DNA of 64,000 nt from Gramella jeungdoensis (GCF_023805255.1 NZ_JAMSCK010000001.1:867300-931299), one strand, 5' to 3'; shown: positions 8,698-18,423, counted from the stretch's first letter. Program-made: numbers and translations. The notes: a model not told the origin generated them from the sequence alone.

Positions 8698-11142
8698 ATG
8701 AAGATATATCAACAAAACAGCATTAGGTTATTTCTTATCTGCATTTTTATTTCAGGTATAATTTCCTGCGAAGAGGAAAAGGAACAATTGGGGCAGGGTA
8801 GAATTGTCCGAAACTTTAATAATGACTGGAATTTTAAGTTGGGACAACATCCAGAAGCCAAAAGTGATTCATTTGATATTTCTGATTGGAGAGTTTTGAA
8901 TGTGCCGCATGACTGGAGTATTGAAGGTGAATTCAGTGAAAAACATGCAACAGAACCCGAAGGTGGTGCTTTGCCGGCGGGAATTGGGTGGTACCGTAAA
9001 TCGTTTGAGATCCCTGAAGATTGGAAGGACCGGAAAGTCTTTATTTCCTTTGATGGTGTTTATCGCAATAGTGAGGTTTGGATAAACGGAGAATATCTGG
9101 GAAAACGGCCTTTCGGATATATTTCTTTTCAGTATGATCTTACACCACATCTTAAATTCGGAGAATCCAATATTATTGCAGTAAAAGTTGATAACTCTGC
9201 TCAGCCCAATTCGCGATGGTATACAGGCTCGGGTATCTACCGGAATGTATATCTCATCGCAAAAGAGAAAATTTATATAGATCATTGGGGAAGTTTTGTT
9301 ACAACTCCCTTTGTAAGTAAGGATAGTGCAAAGGTGGATCTAAAAGTCAGAATCAAGAACAGTGTAGATGATGTAAAAAATATACGAACAGAAAGCAGGA
9401 TTTTCGATAAAAACAATAATCAGGTTGCTTTTCAGGAAGAGGAAATCCAGGTTTCAGCCGGTGATTCTGTAGTAGTCAATCAGAATTTCACAATATCGAA
9501 TCCAAATCTGTGGGATACTGAAAATCCTTATTTGTATAAGGTGAGAACTTCGGTGTTTAACGGAGATACTTTAATGGATAATTCTGAAATCCCGCTTGGA
9601 ATAAGAGAATTCCATTTTGATGCTGAAAAAGGATTTTTTCTTAATGGAGAACATACAAAGATTCATGGAGTTTGTTTGCATCATGATAATGGAGCACTTG
9701 GAGCTGCAATAAATATTCATGCTCTGGCAAGAAAACTGAAGCTCCTGAAGGAAATGGGCACGAATGCCATTCGAATGGCGCATAATCCTCCATCTCCTGA
9801 AATGCTGGAGTTAACAGATAGGATGGGTTTTATAGTTCAGGATGAAGCCTTTGATGTCTGGAAAAAGGGAAAGGTAGATGAAGACTATCAAACCAGCTGG
9901 GACGATTGGCATGAAAAGGATTTAAAAGCAATGTTATATCGTGACCGGAATCATCCTTCCATAATGATGTGGAGTATTGGGAATGAAATCCGGGAACAAT
10001 TTGATAGTACAGGGGTGGAATTGACCAGAGAACTGGTTGATATTGTGAAATCTATTGATACCACTCGCCCGGTAACAATCGCACTTACGGAAAATATCCC
10101 GGAGAAAAATTACATCTGGCAGTCGGGTGCACTAGACCTTCTTGGCTTTAATTATAAGCACGAAGCCTATGAAGATCTACCTAATCGCTTTCCAGATCAA
10201 AAATTCCTTTCTTCAGAAAGTGTATCGGGTTTGATGACGCGGGGACATTATGATATGCCTTCAGATGAGCGCAGAAACTGGCCACCGGCACATAATGCGG
10301 AATTTGACGGGAATGACGATTATACCGTTTCAGCTTACGACCAGGTTTCGGCTTATTGGGGTTCCACTCATGAGGCAACCTGGAAGACGGTGAAGAAACT
10401 TGACTTTATGGCGGGGATGTTCGTTTGGACAGGTTTTGATTACCTGGGTGAACCAATTCCATATCCATATCCCGCAAGGAGTTCATATTTTGGAATCATA
10501 GATCTGGCCGGATTTCCAAAGGATGTTTATTACATGTACCAGAGCGAGTGGACAGATAAGGATGTGCTACATGTTTTTCCCCATTGGAACTGGGAGGAAG
10601 GTAAGACTGTTGATGTATGGGCCTACTATAATAATGCCGATGAAGTGGAACTTTTCCTTAATGGAGAATCTCTGGGAACCAGGTCCAAGGAAGGAGACGA
10701 TCTGCACGTATTATGGAGGGTGGAATATGAGCCCGGAACTTTGCGGGCAGTTTCAAGAAAGGATGGGAAAAAGGTTCTGGAAAGAACAATTAAAACTGCC
10801 GGAGAGCCCGCCAAATTAGAATTAGAACCGAATAAAACAGAGCTTAAAGCAGATGGGAATGATATGATCTTCGTTACGGTGAATATTCTTGATGAAGAGG
10901 GCATCCTTGCACCACGGGCAGATAACCTGGTGAAATTTCAGGTTTCAGGAGGAGGAAAGATTGTAGGAGTGGATAACGGCTACCAGGCTAGCCTTGAGTC
11001 ATTTAAAGCAGAACAGCGAAAGGCATTCAATGGTAAATGCCTGGTGATTATTCAATCCAATTCTAAAAATGAGGTAGTAGAACTTACTGCTACTTCAGAA
11101 GGACTGCAATCTGAAAGTATTAGCATTCCAATTAATAAATAA
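8698..11142 (+). CDS. GH2 beta-galactosidase-like lipoprotein
   Basis: An 814-residue lipoprotein (lipobox GIISC, Cys24) of the GH2 beta-galactosidase type. It has a sugar-binding domain with 'GWYRKSFEIP', an Ig-like domain and a TIM barrel. 'MWSIGNE' carries acid/base Glu430, and 'FLSSES' carries the likely nucleophile Glu507. The C-terminus has a DUF4982-like domain (about 630-700) and a bacterial-Ig/GH2 C-terminal domain (about 705-814). It differs in domain make-up from the preceding GH2, so the pair probably cleaves different linkages of the same glycan. It is followed after 7 bp by the zinc dehydrogenase, which links extracellular hydrolysis with sugar oxidation. Confidence 0.9.
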   Translation: MKIYQQNSIRLFLICIFISGIISCEEEKEQLGQGRIVRNFNNDWNFKLGQHPEAKSDSFDISDWRVLNVPHDWSIEGEFSEKHATEPEGGALPAGIGWYRKSFEIPEDWKDRKVFISFDGVYRNSEVWINGEYLGKRPFGYISFQYDLTPHLKFGESNIIAVKVDNSAQPNSRWYTGSGIYRNVYLIAKEKIYIDHWGSFVTTPFVSKDSAKVDLKVRIKNSVDDVKNIRTESRIFDKNNNQVAFQEEEIQVSAGDSVVVNQNFTISNPNLWDTENPYLYKVRTSVFNGDTLMDNSEIPLGIREFHFDAEKGFFLNGEHTKIHGVCLHHDNGALGAAINIHALARKLKLLKEMGTNAIRMAHNPPSPEMLELTDRMGFIVQDEAFDVWKKGKVDEDYQTSWDDWHEKDLKAMLYRDRNHPSIMMWSIGNEIREQFDSTGVELTRELVDIVKSIDTTRPVTIALTENIPEKNYIWQSGALDLLGFNYKHEAYEDLPNRFPDQKFLSSESVSGLMTRGHYDMPSDERRNWPPAHNAEFDGNDDYTVSAYDQVSAYWGSTHEATWKTVKKLDFMAGMFVWTGFDYLGEPIPYPYPARSSYFGIIDLAGFPKDVYYMYQSEWTDKDVLHVFPHWNWEEGKTVDVWAYYNNADEVELFLNGESLGTRSKEGDDLHVLWRVEYEPGTLRAVSRKDGKKVLERTIKTAGEPAKLELEPNKTELKADGNDMIFVTVNILDEEGILAPRADNLVKFQVSGGGKIVGVDNGYQASLESFKAEQRKAFNGKCLVIIQSNSKNEVVELTATSEGLQSESISIPINK

Positions 11143-11149
11143 AAGCAAG

Positions 11150-12163
11150 ATGATGAAATATATAGTATGTGAAGAGCCAAATAATTTCAAATTACAGGAA
11201 AAGGAAGCTCCAGTGGCTAAAGAAGGTGAAGCTTTGCTTAAAGTACACAGGGTAGGAATCTGTGGAACCGATTTGCATGCCTATGCGGGAAATCAGGCAT
11301 TTTTCCAGTATCCCAGGATCCTTGGACATGAACTGGCCGCCGAAATTCTTGAAATTGGAGAAAATGAACAGGGTTTAAAGAAGGGTGATAATATAATTAT
11401 CATGCCTTATGTGAGCTGCGGAAAATGTGTTGCCTGCAGAAATGGAAAAACCAATTGTTGTGCTAATATCCAGGTCTTGGGAGTACATGCTGATGGTGGA
11501 ATGCAGGAAGTGATAAGCGTGCGCAACGATTTATTGATTCCGGCAAATGATCTCACTTTTAATGAAATGGCCATAGTAGAACCTCTTGCGATTGGCGCAC
11601 ATGCGATTAGACGTGCTCAGCTTCAGAAAGGAGAGACCGTCGTGGTGATAGGCTGCGGACCTATAGGCATTGGTTTAATGAAGCTTGCCCAGATAGCAGG
11701 AGCAGAAGTCATTGCGCTGGATATGAATAATGACAGGCTTGAATATGCTGTAAATGAAATTGGGGTGGAGCATGCTTTTAATGTATTGCAGGACCCTGTT
11801 GAAAGGATAGCTGAAGTAACCCGGGGTGATATGGCGACCGCTGTTTTTGATGCCACTGGGAATAAAAAGGCTCTTGAAAACGGTGTGGAGTATATGTCAC
11901 ATGGAGGAAGATTTGTTCTTGTGGGACTTTCAAATGGGGAGCTAACTTACCTTCATCCAAAGATCCATGCAAAAGAGACCAGTCTTATGTGTAGCCGCAA
12001 TGCTACCATGGAAGATTTTCAGTTCGTGATAGATCATTTAAAATATTTTCCAACTGACTCTTTTATAACCCATGAAGTTCATTTCTCTGAAATGATCAGC
12101 AATTTCGATTCGTGGCTGAATCCGCAAACCGGAGTGATCAAGGCCATGGTAAATTTTGACTAA
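11150..12163 (+). CDS. Zinc-dependent medium-chain dehydrogenase (sugar/polyol type)
   Basis: A 337-residue NAD(P)-dependent medium-chain dehydrogenase. The catalytic-zinc motif GICGTD has Cys38, the GHE motif follows, and a structural-zinc cluster appears as CGKCVAC...CC (about residues 85-99). A Rossmann motif GCGPIGIG starts near residue 168. The family includes threonine, sorbitol, L-galactonate and deoxy-sugar dehydrogenases. Placed before a lactonase-like amidohydrolase, an SDR and FucP, it probably oxidises a 6-deoxyhexose or its acid, but the substrate is inferred from context. The start has two adjacent ATGs (11150 and 11153), so the first residue is uncertain by one. Confidence 0.85.
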   Translation: MMKYIVCEEPNNFKLQEKEAPVAKEGEALLKVHRVGICGTDLHAYAGNQAFFQYPRILGHELAAEILEIGENEQGLKKGDNIIIMPYVSCGKCVACRNGKTNCCANIQVLGVHADGGMQEVISVRNDLLIPANDLTFNEMAIVEPLAIGAHAIRRAQLQKGETVVVIGCGPIGIGLMKLAQIAGAEVIALDMNNDRLEYAVNEIGVEHAFNVLQDPVERIAEVTRGDMATAVFDATGNKKALENGVEYMSHGGRFVLVGLSNGELTYLHPKIHAKETSLMCSRNATMEDFQFVIDHLKYFPTDSFITHEVHFSEMISNFDSWLNPQTGVIKAMVNFD

Positions 12164-12175
12164 GGGATTAGAAGT

Positions 12176-13003
12176 ATGGTAATAGATACGCATCAGCATT
12201 TCTGGATCTATGATCAAAATCGTCACGCCTGGATTGATGACGATATGAAAAGAATTCGAAAAGACTTCCTTCCTGAAGATCTAAAGCCGGTCCTGGATAA
12301 GAATGAGGTCGATGCCTGTATTGCGGTTCAGGCCGATCAAACAGAAGCCGAAAATGAATTTCTTCTCGGTCTCGCTGGAAAGAACGAATTCATAAAGGGA
12401 ATAATCGGCTGGGTGGATTTCAGATCTCAAGAAATTAATCAAAAGCTCGGTTATTATTCAGAAATTGAGAAAATAAAAGGCTTTCGCCATATAGTTCAGG
12501 GAGAACCGGATCATAATTTTTTGCTGCGACCTGATTTTCTAAATGGGATATCCAGACTTGAAAAGTATGGTTTTGTTTATGAAATTCTGGTATTTCCACA
12601 TCAGTTAGGCGCGGTGCTGGAGTTCGTGAAGAGATTTCCCAATCAGAAATTTGTAATAGATCATATTGCAAAGCCTTATATAAAAGATGGTTTTAGTGAA
12701 GGCTGGAAAGTGATGATGAAAGAAATAGCTAAGTATGAGAATGTCTATTGCAAACTTTCAGGGATGATCACAGAAGCCGATTATAGAACCTGGACCTATG
12801 AACTGCTAAAACCCCATATTGAAGCGGTGATAGAATATTTTGGTCCAAAAAAACTGATGTTTGGATCAGACTGGCCGGTATGCCTGGTTGCTGGAGAATA
12901 CTACCAGGTCAAAGAAATTGCTGAAAAAGCAGTTTCGGGTTTCAGCCCATCAGAACAAAAGGCGTTCTGGGGGCAGAATGCAATGGAATTTTATAATCTC
13001 TAA
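12176..13003 (+). CDS. Amidohydrolase-superfamily lactonase (L-fuconolactonase/rhamnonolactonase-like)
   Basis: A 275-residue TIM-barrel metal-dependent hydrolase of the COG3618 group. The N-terminal D-T-H-x-H motif (His6, His8), a central 'VIDHIAKP' and 'FGSDWPV' (Asp232) are the expected metal and catalytic positions. Characterised relatives hydrolyse L-fucono-, L-rhamnono- or other aldonolactones after a sugar dehydrogenase step. It is 12 bp after the zinc dehydrogenase and 2 bp before an SDR, as in an oxidative deoxy-sugar pathway. The dehydratase and final cleavage enzyme of such a route are not in the window, so the pathway is incomplete here. Confidence 0.8.
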   Translation: MVIDTHQHFWIYDQNRHAWIDDDMKRIRKDFLPEDLKPVLDKNEVDACIAVQADQTEAENEFLLGLAGKNEFIKGIIGWVDFRSQEINQKLGYYSEIEKIKGFRHIVQGEPDHNFLLRPDFLNGISRLEKYGFVYEILVFPHQLGAVLEFVKRFPNQKFVIDHIAKPYIKDGFSEGWKVMMKEIAKYENVYCKLSGMITEADYRTWTYELLKPHIEAVIEYFGPKKLMFGSDWPVCLVAGEYYQVKEIAEKAVSGFSPSEQKAFWGQNAMEFYNL

Positions 13004-13005
13004 TT

Positions 13006-13797
13006 ATGGATTTAAAACTGAAAGACAAGGTGATTCTCATCACCGGAGGAGCGGGAATTGAAGGCAGTATTGGTCAAACCATGGTCTTCGCACTGGCAGC
13101 AGAAGGAGCCATTCCACTGATTATGGACCGTAATCCCAGAGGCTTCGATTATGAAAAACGACTTCAGGAGAAAACGCCAAAAGCTAGATTCTTTCAAACC
13201 GATCTTTCAAAACCTGAAGAAATAAAAAAATCGATAGGTAAGATCTCAGAAGAATTTTCTTCAATAGATGTTATCATTAATAATGTAGGGGTGAACGATG
13301 GGGCTGGCCTGGGTTCTTCAATGGATGACTTTTTATATTCCCTGCATTTAAACCTTATCAGTTATTTTGCAACTGTAAAATATGCTTTACCCCTCTTGAA
13401 AAATCCGGGAGCTAATATTCTGAATATAGGATCCAAGGTGGCGCTCACAGGTCAGGGTGGAACTTCAGGTTATGCGGCTTCAAAAGGAGGGGTACTGGGA
13501 TTGACCCGGGAATGGGCAGTAGATCTTATAAAAGATAAGATAAGGTGTAATGCCCTTATAATTGCTGAAAGTATGACACCAGCTTATCAGAACTGGCTGG
13601 ATACCCTTGAGGATGGTGCTGAAAAGAAAAAAACGATAGAGGATAAGATTCCGTTAGAAAACAGAATGACCACCCCAAAAGAAATTGCTGACATGGCTTT
13701 GTTTTTAATATCTGAAAGATCAAGTCACACCACCGGTCAGTATATATTTGTGGATGGAGGTTATGTACATCTAGACCGTGCATTATTAAATAATTAA
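13006..13797 (+). CDS. SDR-family oxidoreductase (probable deoxy-sugar acid dehydrogenase)
   Basis: A 263-residue short-chain dehydrogenase with an N-terminal cofactor loop ITGGAGIEGSIGQ (longer than the usual TGxxxGIG), 'NNVG' and the catalytic Y-x3-K (Tyr156, Lys160 in YAASK). It starts 2 bp after the lactonase-like gene and ends 8 bp before the permease, so it belongs to the same transcript. Relatives act on 2-keto-3-deoxy-L-fuconate/rhamnonate or oxidise the free sugar. The precise step is inferred. Two extra residues in the glycine-rich loop are noteworthy but occur in some SDRs. Confidence 0.83.
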   Translation: MDLKLKDKVILITGGAGIEGSIGQTMVFALAAEGAIPLIMDRNPRGFDYEKRLQEKTPKARFFQTDLSKPEEIKKSIGKISEEFSSIDVIINNVGVNDGAGLGSSMDDFLYSLHLNLISYFATVKYALPLLKNPGANILNIGSKVALTGQGGTSGYAASKGGVLGLTREWAVDLIKDKIRCNALIIAESMTPAYQNWLDTLEDGAEKKKTIEDKIPLENRMTTPKEIADMALFLISERSSHTTGQYIFVDGGYVHLDRALLNN

Positions 13798-13805
13798 TCA
13801 AGAGA

Positions 13806-15116
13806 ATGGATAAGAAAGCTCCGGTAGTTTCAAAAAAAGTATTACTTCCTTTTATTCTGGTTACATCATTATTTGCGTTATGGGGTTTCGCGAACGATAT
13901 AACCAATCCAATGGTTTCAGCATTTAAAAAGGTACTGGAACTTGATAATTTTAAGGCTTCACTGGTCCAGTTGGCCTTTTACGGAGGTTACTTTACAATG
14001 GCATTACCTGCTGCGATATTTGTCAACAAATATTCCTATAAAAAAGGAGTCTTATTAGGTTTGGCTTTATATGCTGTTGGGGCTTTGTTATTCTATCCTG
14101 CTGCAGCCTATGAAGAATTTTATTTTTTCCTGACGGCATTATATATTTTAACCTTTGGTCTTGCCTTTCTGGAGACAACAGCCAATCCTTACATATTGGC
14201 GATGGGTGATCCCAGAACCGCCACACGGCGATTGAATCTTGCGCAGGCATTCAATCCAATGGGAGCCCTTGCAGGACTTATAGTCGCTCAGAATTATATT
14301 TTAAGTGCATTGCAGTCAGATGATCTTACTCCCTCAGGACAACTGTTATATGAAACCCTTGATGAAAGTCAGAGAAGTACTATAAGAACTTCCGATCTTT
14401 CTGTAATACGAGATCCTTACGTGATACTTGGTTTGGTAGTGATAGCTTTTTTTATGATTATACTTTTTACCAATATGCCTCAAAATAAAGATCAGGAGGC
14501 CAAAGCCAATATCAGGAATTCTATTTCAAGATTATTTAAAAACGGAAAATTTGCCTGGGGAGTGGTCGCACAGATGTTCTATGTTGGAGCCCAGATAATG
14601 GTATGGACCTATCTCTATCAGTACGCCGAATCTATTGGAATTGATAATGCAACAGCCGTGAATTATGGAATTGCAGCTTTGGTAGTTTTTCTTACTGGAA
14701 GATGGATTGGAACAGCCTTATTAAAGTATCTCAACTCTGGAGATTTGTTATTCTATTTTGGTGTAGGGGCTTCAGTTTGCACATTGGTAACGATTTTCGT
14801 ACCTGGTATGATAGGGCTTTATGCTCTTGTCACTATCTCCTTTTTTATGTCGATCATGTTCCCCACAATCTACGGTGTTGCACTGGAAGGCCTGGACCGG
14901 GACGCCAAGTTTGGAGCAGCCTTTCTTGTTATGGCTATTGTAGGTGGAGCGCTAATGCCTCCACTACAGGGAATTATTTTAGACTGGGGAGGAACAGGTT
15001 ATACTGATACCCTGATATTAGGAGTACCAGAAGTGAACTTCTCTTTTGTGTTGCCGCTTTTATGTTTTTTTGTAGTATTTATTTATGGTAAAAGTATAAG
15101 CCGACGGTTAGACTGA
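13806..15116 (+). CDS. fucP: FucP-type MFS sugar:proton symporter
   Basis: A 436-residue inner-membrane transporter with about 12 hydrophobic segments. The start 'FALWGFANDITNPMV' and the 'ETTANPYI' segment in the fourth-fifth helix region are hallmarks of the L-fucose permease branch of the MFS. It imports a hexose or 6-deoxyhexose with protons; in this setting L-rhamnose or L-fucose is the likely cargo. It closes the same-strand run that starts with the glycosidases, and its stop overlaps the stop of the convergent GntR-type regulator by 9 bp. The gene symbol reflects the family, not proven substrate. Confidence 0.88.
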   Translation: MDKKAPVVSKKVLLPFILVTSLFALWGFANDITNPMVSAFKKVLELDNFKASLVQLAFYGGYFTMALPAAIFVNKYSYKKGVLLGLALYAVGALLFYPAAAYEEFYFFLTALYILTFGLAFLETTANPYILAMGDPRTATRRLNLAQAFNPMGALAGLIVAQNYILSALQSDDLTPSGQLLYETLDESQRSTIRTSDLSVIRDPYVILGLVVIAFFMIILFTNMPQNKDQEAKANIRNSISRLFKNGKFAWGVVAQMFYVGAQIMVWTYLYQYAESIGIDNATAVNYGIAALVVFLTGRWIGTALLKYLNSGDLLFYFGVGASVCTLVTIFVPGMIGLYALVTISFFMSIMFPTIYGVALEGLDRDAKFGAAFLVMAIVGGALMPPLQGIILDWGGTGYTDTLILGVPEVNFSFVLPLLCFFVVFIYGKSISRRLD

Positions 15117-16154
15117 ATTTCTTTCAATATACTTAAAAACATTTTTAACCTTTTCCTTTTTATTCTTAAGCACCATATAGGCGGCAGTTTCACCCATAGC
15201 TTTAAAGTCGGTGGTTATTACTGTTATTCCCAGAAGCTCTTTTAAAGGGGTTTCATTATATGAGATGACACCTATATCTTCACCAGGTTTCATATTTCTC
15301 TCTCGCATTTGTTTTACAAGGTTTACCAGATCCATTTCTTCAATGGTGATATAAACATCGCGTTTCTGCAGTTCCATATCTTCATATATTTCATCGAGAA
15401 TCTCAAAATCAAAATTATGCTCAATACAAAATTGTCTGAATCCATGTAAAATTCTTTTTGGATATGGAAATACAGATTTACTTGGATAAACTAGGATTAT
15501 CTTATCATATTTTTTTAGTTTTTGAAGTCCCTCATTCAAGGCGTTATAGATGTCTTCCCTAAAGTCCTGGTAAATACTTCCATAATCTCCTTCAATATTA
15601 GGTTTGGCGTTATCTATTAGCACAAGACGATCTTTTGGTATGGATTCCAATGCTTTCAATACCTCAGGAGTATAACTGGCGTGGTTAAGGTTTTCATCCT
15701 TAAAATGTGGCATTATCACATAATAATCAAAAGCACCTAGGTTCTTTTCAATGGCTCTTACAAAAAGAGATTCATCACAATGATAAATATAAAGGTTCAC
15801 ATGCCCGTTCACTCCAAGAGTATTTACAAAGGAATGATATATACGCATCTTATAGGAACTGGGTTTATTTATAAGGAAAAATACATTTACCTTTGAGATC
15901 AGGTCGTTTTTGGCAATATAATAGCCTTTTCCTTTAACCGAAAGAATAACCTTCTGCTCCTTTAGCTGTTTATAGGCCTTTTCAACGGTATCCCGTGAAA
16001 GGTAGAGCTCTTCACTTAATTCATTGATGGATGGAACTTTTTGACCTATTTTAAGCTTTCCTCTGGCAATCTCATTTATAAAAGAATCTACAATTTGTTT
16101 GTATTTAGGAATACGCGATGAATCATTAACCTGAATATCGAAACCTTTTTCCAT
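15108..16154 (-). CDS. GntR-type regulator with a LacI-like sugar-binding domain
   Basis: This regulator has an N-terminal GntR winged helix (about 70 residues, with 'SRIPKYKQIVDSFINEIA', 'LSRDTVEKAYKQL' and 'GKGYYI') and a C-terminal periplasmic-binding-protein-like domain of the LacI/RbsB type, here without signal peptide. I chose ATG 16154 because the family starts shortly before 'IPKYKQ'; an upstream start at 16202 would add 16 hydrophobic residues without homologous support. It is divergent from the rhamnose operon and shares a 164-bp intergenic region containing a strong inverted repeat. That makes it the probable rhamnose-responsive regulator of both sides. Its stop overlaps that of fucP. 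Confidence 0.85.
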   Translation of the reverse strand: MEKGFDIQVNDSSRIPKYKQIVDSFINEIARGKLKIGQKVPSINELSEELYLSRDTVEKAYKQLKEQKVILSVKGKGYYIAKNDLISKVNVFFLINKPSSYKMRIYHSFVNTLGVNGHVNLYIYHCDESLFVRAIEKNLGAFDYYVIMPHFKDENLNHASYTPEVLKALESIPKDRLVLIDNAKPNIEGDYGSIYQDFREDIYNALNEGLQKLKKYDKIILVYPSKSVFPYPKRILHGFRQFCIEHNFDFEILDEIYEDMELQKRDVYITIEEMDLVNLVKQMRERNMKPGEDIGVISYNETPLKELLGITVITTDFKAMGETAAYMVLKNKKEKVKNVFKYIERNSV

Positions 16155-16214
16155 TAAAAGTAATGTTTGGACAATGGTGTTAAAATTAAACAAATAATAC
16201 AATTAAAAAGAAAA

Positions 16215-16242
16215 TACTGCACATCTATTATTTATTGCAGTA
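16215..16242. promoter_or_regulatory. Inverted repeat, probable operator of the GntR-type regulator
   Basis: TACTGCA (16215-16221) and TGCAGTA (16236-16242) are perfect 7-bp arms around a 14-bp A/T-rich spacer, about two helical turns between centres. The site lies in the divergent intergenic region, 60 bp before the regulator start and 76 bp before the rhamnose operon start, where a shared operator would be expected. Binding by the adjacent regulator is inferred. Confidence 0.6.
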
Positions 16243-16318
16243 CACTACAGGATGGAACCAAGTTATGATAAAATTATTTTTGAAATGAGCGTAATACATA
16301 AAAGAAATTAAAAATAAG

Positions 16319-18415
16319 ATGGAAAAAGCTTTTCAGTATGTTGATTATCTATGGGATGAAAAGAAGGCAAAATCTCTTGGAGATGATCAGGTAGCACTAT
16401 TTCTCTACCGATCTAATATTTTAGGACAGGATTTAAGAATTACTAATTATGGTGGCGGAAATACGAGCTGTAAAACAATAGAAAAGGATCCTCTAACCAA
16501 TGAAGAGGTTGAAGTGATGTGGGTTAAGGGTTCAGGTGGAGATATAGGCACCTTAACGCGATCTGGGATAGCCGGATTATATACTGAAAGACTTCGTAAT
16601 TTAAAGAAAGTATATCAGGGAATTGAAGATGAAGACCGCATGGTAGGTCTTTTCAATCATTGTATTTACGATCTTGACAGTAAAGCACCTTCCATAGATA
16701 CTCCGTTACATGGTCTATTGCCATTTAAACATATAGATCATTTACATCCCGATGCACTTATAGCTGTGGCTGCTGCAAAAGACAGTGAAGCCGTTACAAA
16801 GGAAATTTGGGGAGATAGTATGGGCTGGGTGCCTTGGCAACGTCCGGGATTTGATCTTGGGCTTCAACTCGAAAAATGTCTTGAAGAAAACCCCGATATA
16901 AGAGGGATTGTTCTTGGGAGTCATGGGTTATTCACTTGGGGTGATACCTCTTATGAATGCTATATGAACAGCCTGGAAGTGATAGAACGGGCTTCTGAAT
17001 ATATAGCTAAAAAAGTAACGGAAAATGGAGAGGTTTTTGGCGGTCAGAAAGTAGAAAGTCTTCCCGCAGAAGAGCGTAAAAAGAAAGCTGCACAATTAAT
17101 GCCTCTGTTAAGAGGCATGGCATCTTCAGAAAATCAGATGATAGGTCACTTTACCGATAGTGATACAGTTCTTGAATATATTAACAGTACTGACCTTGAA
17201 AGACTGGCACCTATGGGGACTTCCTGTCCTGATCATTTTCTAAGAACGAAGATCCAGCCATTGATTCTTACTTTAGATTCTAATGAAGATCTGTCAAATA
17301 CTGAGGAGATCAAGGGGAAACTGGAGCCTTTATTCGGAAAATACAGGGAAGAATATAAAGAATATTACGAAAAGCATAAGCACGACAATAGTCCCGCTAT
17401 GCGTGACCCTAATCCGGTGATCATTATTTATCCGGGAGTCGGAATGTTTAGTTTTGCAAAAAATAAACAAACAGCACGTGTAGCCAGCGAGTTCTATGTA
17501 AATGCTATCAATGTAATGCGAGGTGCCGAGTCTATTTCGGCATATACATCATTGCCAAGACAGGAAGCTTTTGATATTGAGTACTGGTTACTGGAAGAAG
17601 CAAAACTCCAGAGAATGCCTAAAGAAAAACCTCTTTCAAGAAGAGTTGCTATTGTAACCGGCGGTGCAGGAGGAATTGGAAAAGCAATTGCAGATAAGCT
17701 GGTAGCCGAAGGAGCCAATGTGGTTTTAACCGATATAAGTAAGGATAATCTTAAGGAAGCACTTGAAACCTATAATAGAGATGAAGTGGCAACTGCCATT
17801 TGTGATGTGACTAAAGCCGATTCAATACAGAAAGCCTATGAGGAGGCAGTTCTGGCCTTTGGAGGAGTGGATATGGTAATACACTCAGCAGGTCTGGCAA
17901 TTTCTAAATCGTTGGAAGATACCGAGCTGTCTGACTGGGAGCTACTTCAGGATGTGCTTGTGAAAGGTCAGTTCCTCATGGCTAAAAAAGGTGTTGAAAT
18001 AATGAAAAAGCAAGGGCTTGGTGGTGATATTGTAAATATTGCCAGTAAAAATGGACTGGTTTCGGGTCCTAACAATGTAGGTTACGGAACGGCTAAAGCT
18101 GCCCAGCAACATATGACAAGGTTGCTTGCTGCAGAGCTCGGCGAAGATCATATAAGGGTTAACACGGTGAATCCGGATGGAGTGATCGTAGGGAGCCGCA
18201 TCTGGGAAGGAGAATGGGCTGAAGGTCGTGCAAAAGCTTATGGAATTGATGTGAAAGATCTACCAGCACATTATGCCAAGCGTAACCTTCTAAAGGAGAT
18301 CATTCTTCCTGAAGATATTGCCAACGGAGTTTTTGCCTGTGTTGGGATCCTTGAAAAAAGTACAGGAAACATAATAAATGTTGATGGAGGAATGGCAAAT
18401 GCATTCCCACGATAG
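16319..18415 (+). CDS. rhaEW: Bifunctional rhamnulose-1-phosphate aldolase / L-lactaldehyde dehydrogenase
   Basis: A 698-residue two-domain cytosolic enzyme. The N-terminal class II aldolase domain (to about residue 430) has 'GGGNTSCK', the zinc motif 'HIDHLHPDA' and a later 'GSHGLFTWGD' histidine. The C-terminal SDR domain (from about 440) has 'VTGGAGGIGKAIAD' and the catalytic Y-x3-K in 'YGTAKAA'. Fusions of this type split L-rhamnulose-1-phosphate into DHAP and L-lactaldehyde and oxidise the aldehyde to L-lactate. Both catalytic halves look intact. It is the first gene of the rhamnose operon, and the L-lactate dehydrogenase three genes downstream fits its product. The symbol follows the fused RhaE-RhaW naming used in bacilli. 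Confidence 0.92.
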   Translation: MEKAFQYVDYLWDEKKAKSLGDDQVALFLYRSNILGQDLRITNYGGGNTSCKTIEKDPLTNEEVEVMWVKGSGGDIGTLTRSGIAGLYTERLRNLKKVYQGIEDEDRMVGLFNHCIYDLDSKAPSIDTPLHGLLPFKHIDHLHPDALIAVAAAKDSEAVTKEIWGDSMGWVPWQRPGFDLGLQLEKCLEENPDIRGIVLGSHGLFTWGDTSYECYMNSLEVIERASEYIAKKVTENGEVFGGQKVESLPAEERKKKAAQLMPLLRGMASSENQMIGHFTDSDTVLEYINSTDLERLAPMGTSCPDHFLRTKIQPLILTLDSNEDLSNTEEIKGKLEPLFGKYREEYKEYYEKHKHDNSPAMRDPNPVIIIYPGVGMFSFAKNKQTARVASEFYVNAINVMRGAESISAYTSLPRQEAFDIEYWLLEEAKLQRMPKEKPLSRRVAIVTGGAGGIGKAIADKLVAEGANVVLTDISKDNLKEALETYNRDEVATAICDVTKADSIQKAYEEAVLAFGGVDMVIHSAGLAISKSLEDTELSDWELLQDVLVKGQFLMAKKGVEIMKKQGLGGDIVNIASKNGLVSGPNNVGYGTAKAAQQHMTRLLAAELGEDHIRVNTVNPDGVIVGSRIWEGEWAEGRAKAYGIDVKDLPAHYAKRNLLKEIILPEDIANGVFACVGILEKSTGNIINVDGGMANAFPR

Positions 18416-18423
18416 AGAGCAGA

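Noticed and set aside
16155..16202. Upstream start of the GntR-type regulator
   Set aside because: The added 16 residues have no family counterpart and would run into the divergent promoter region.
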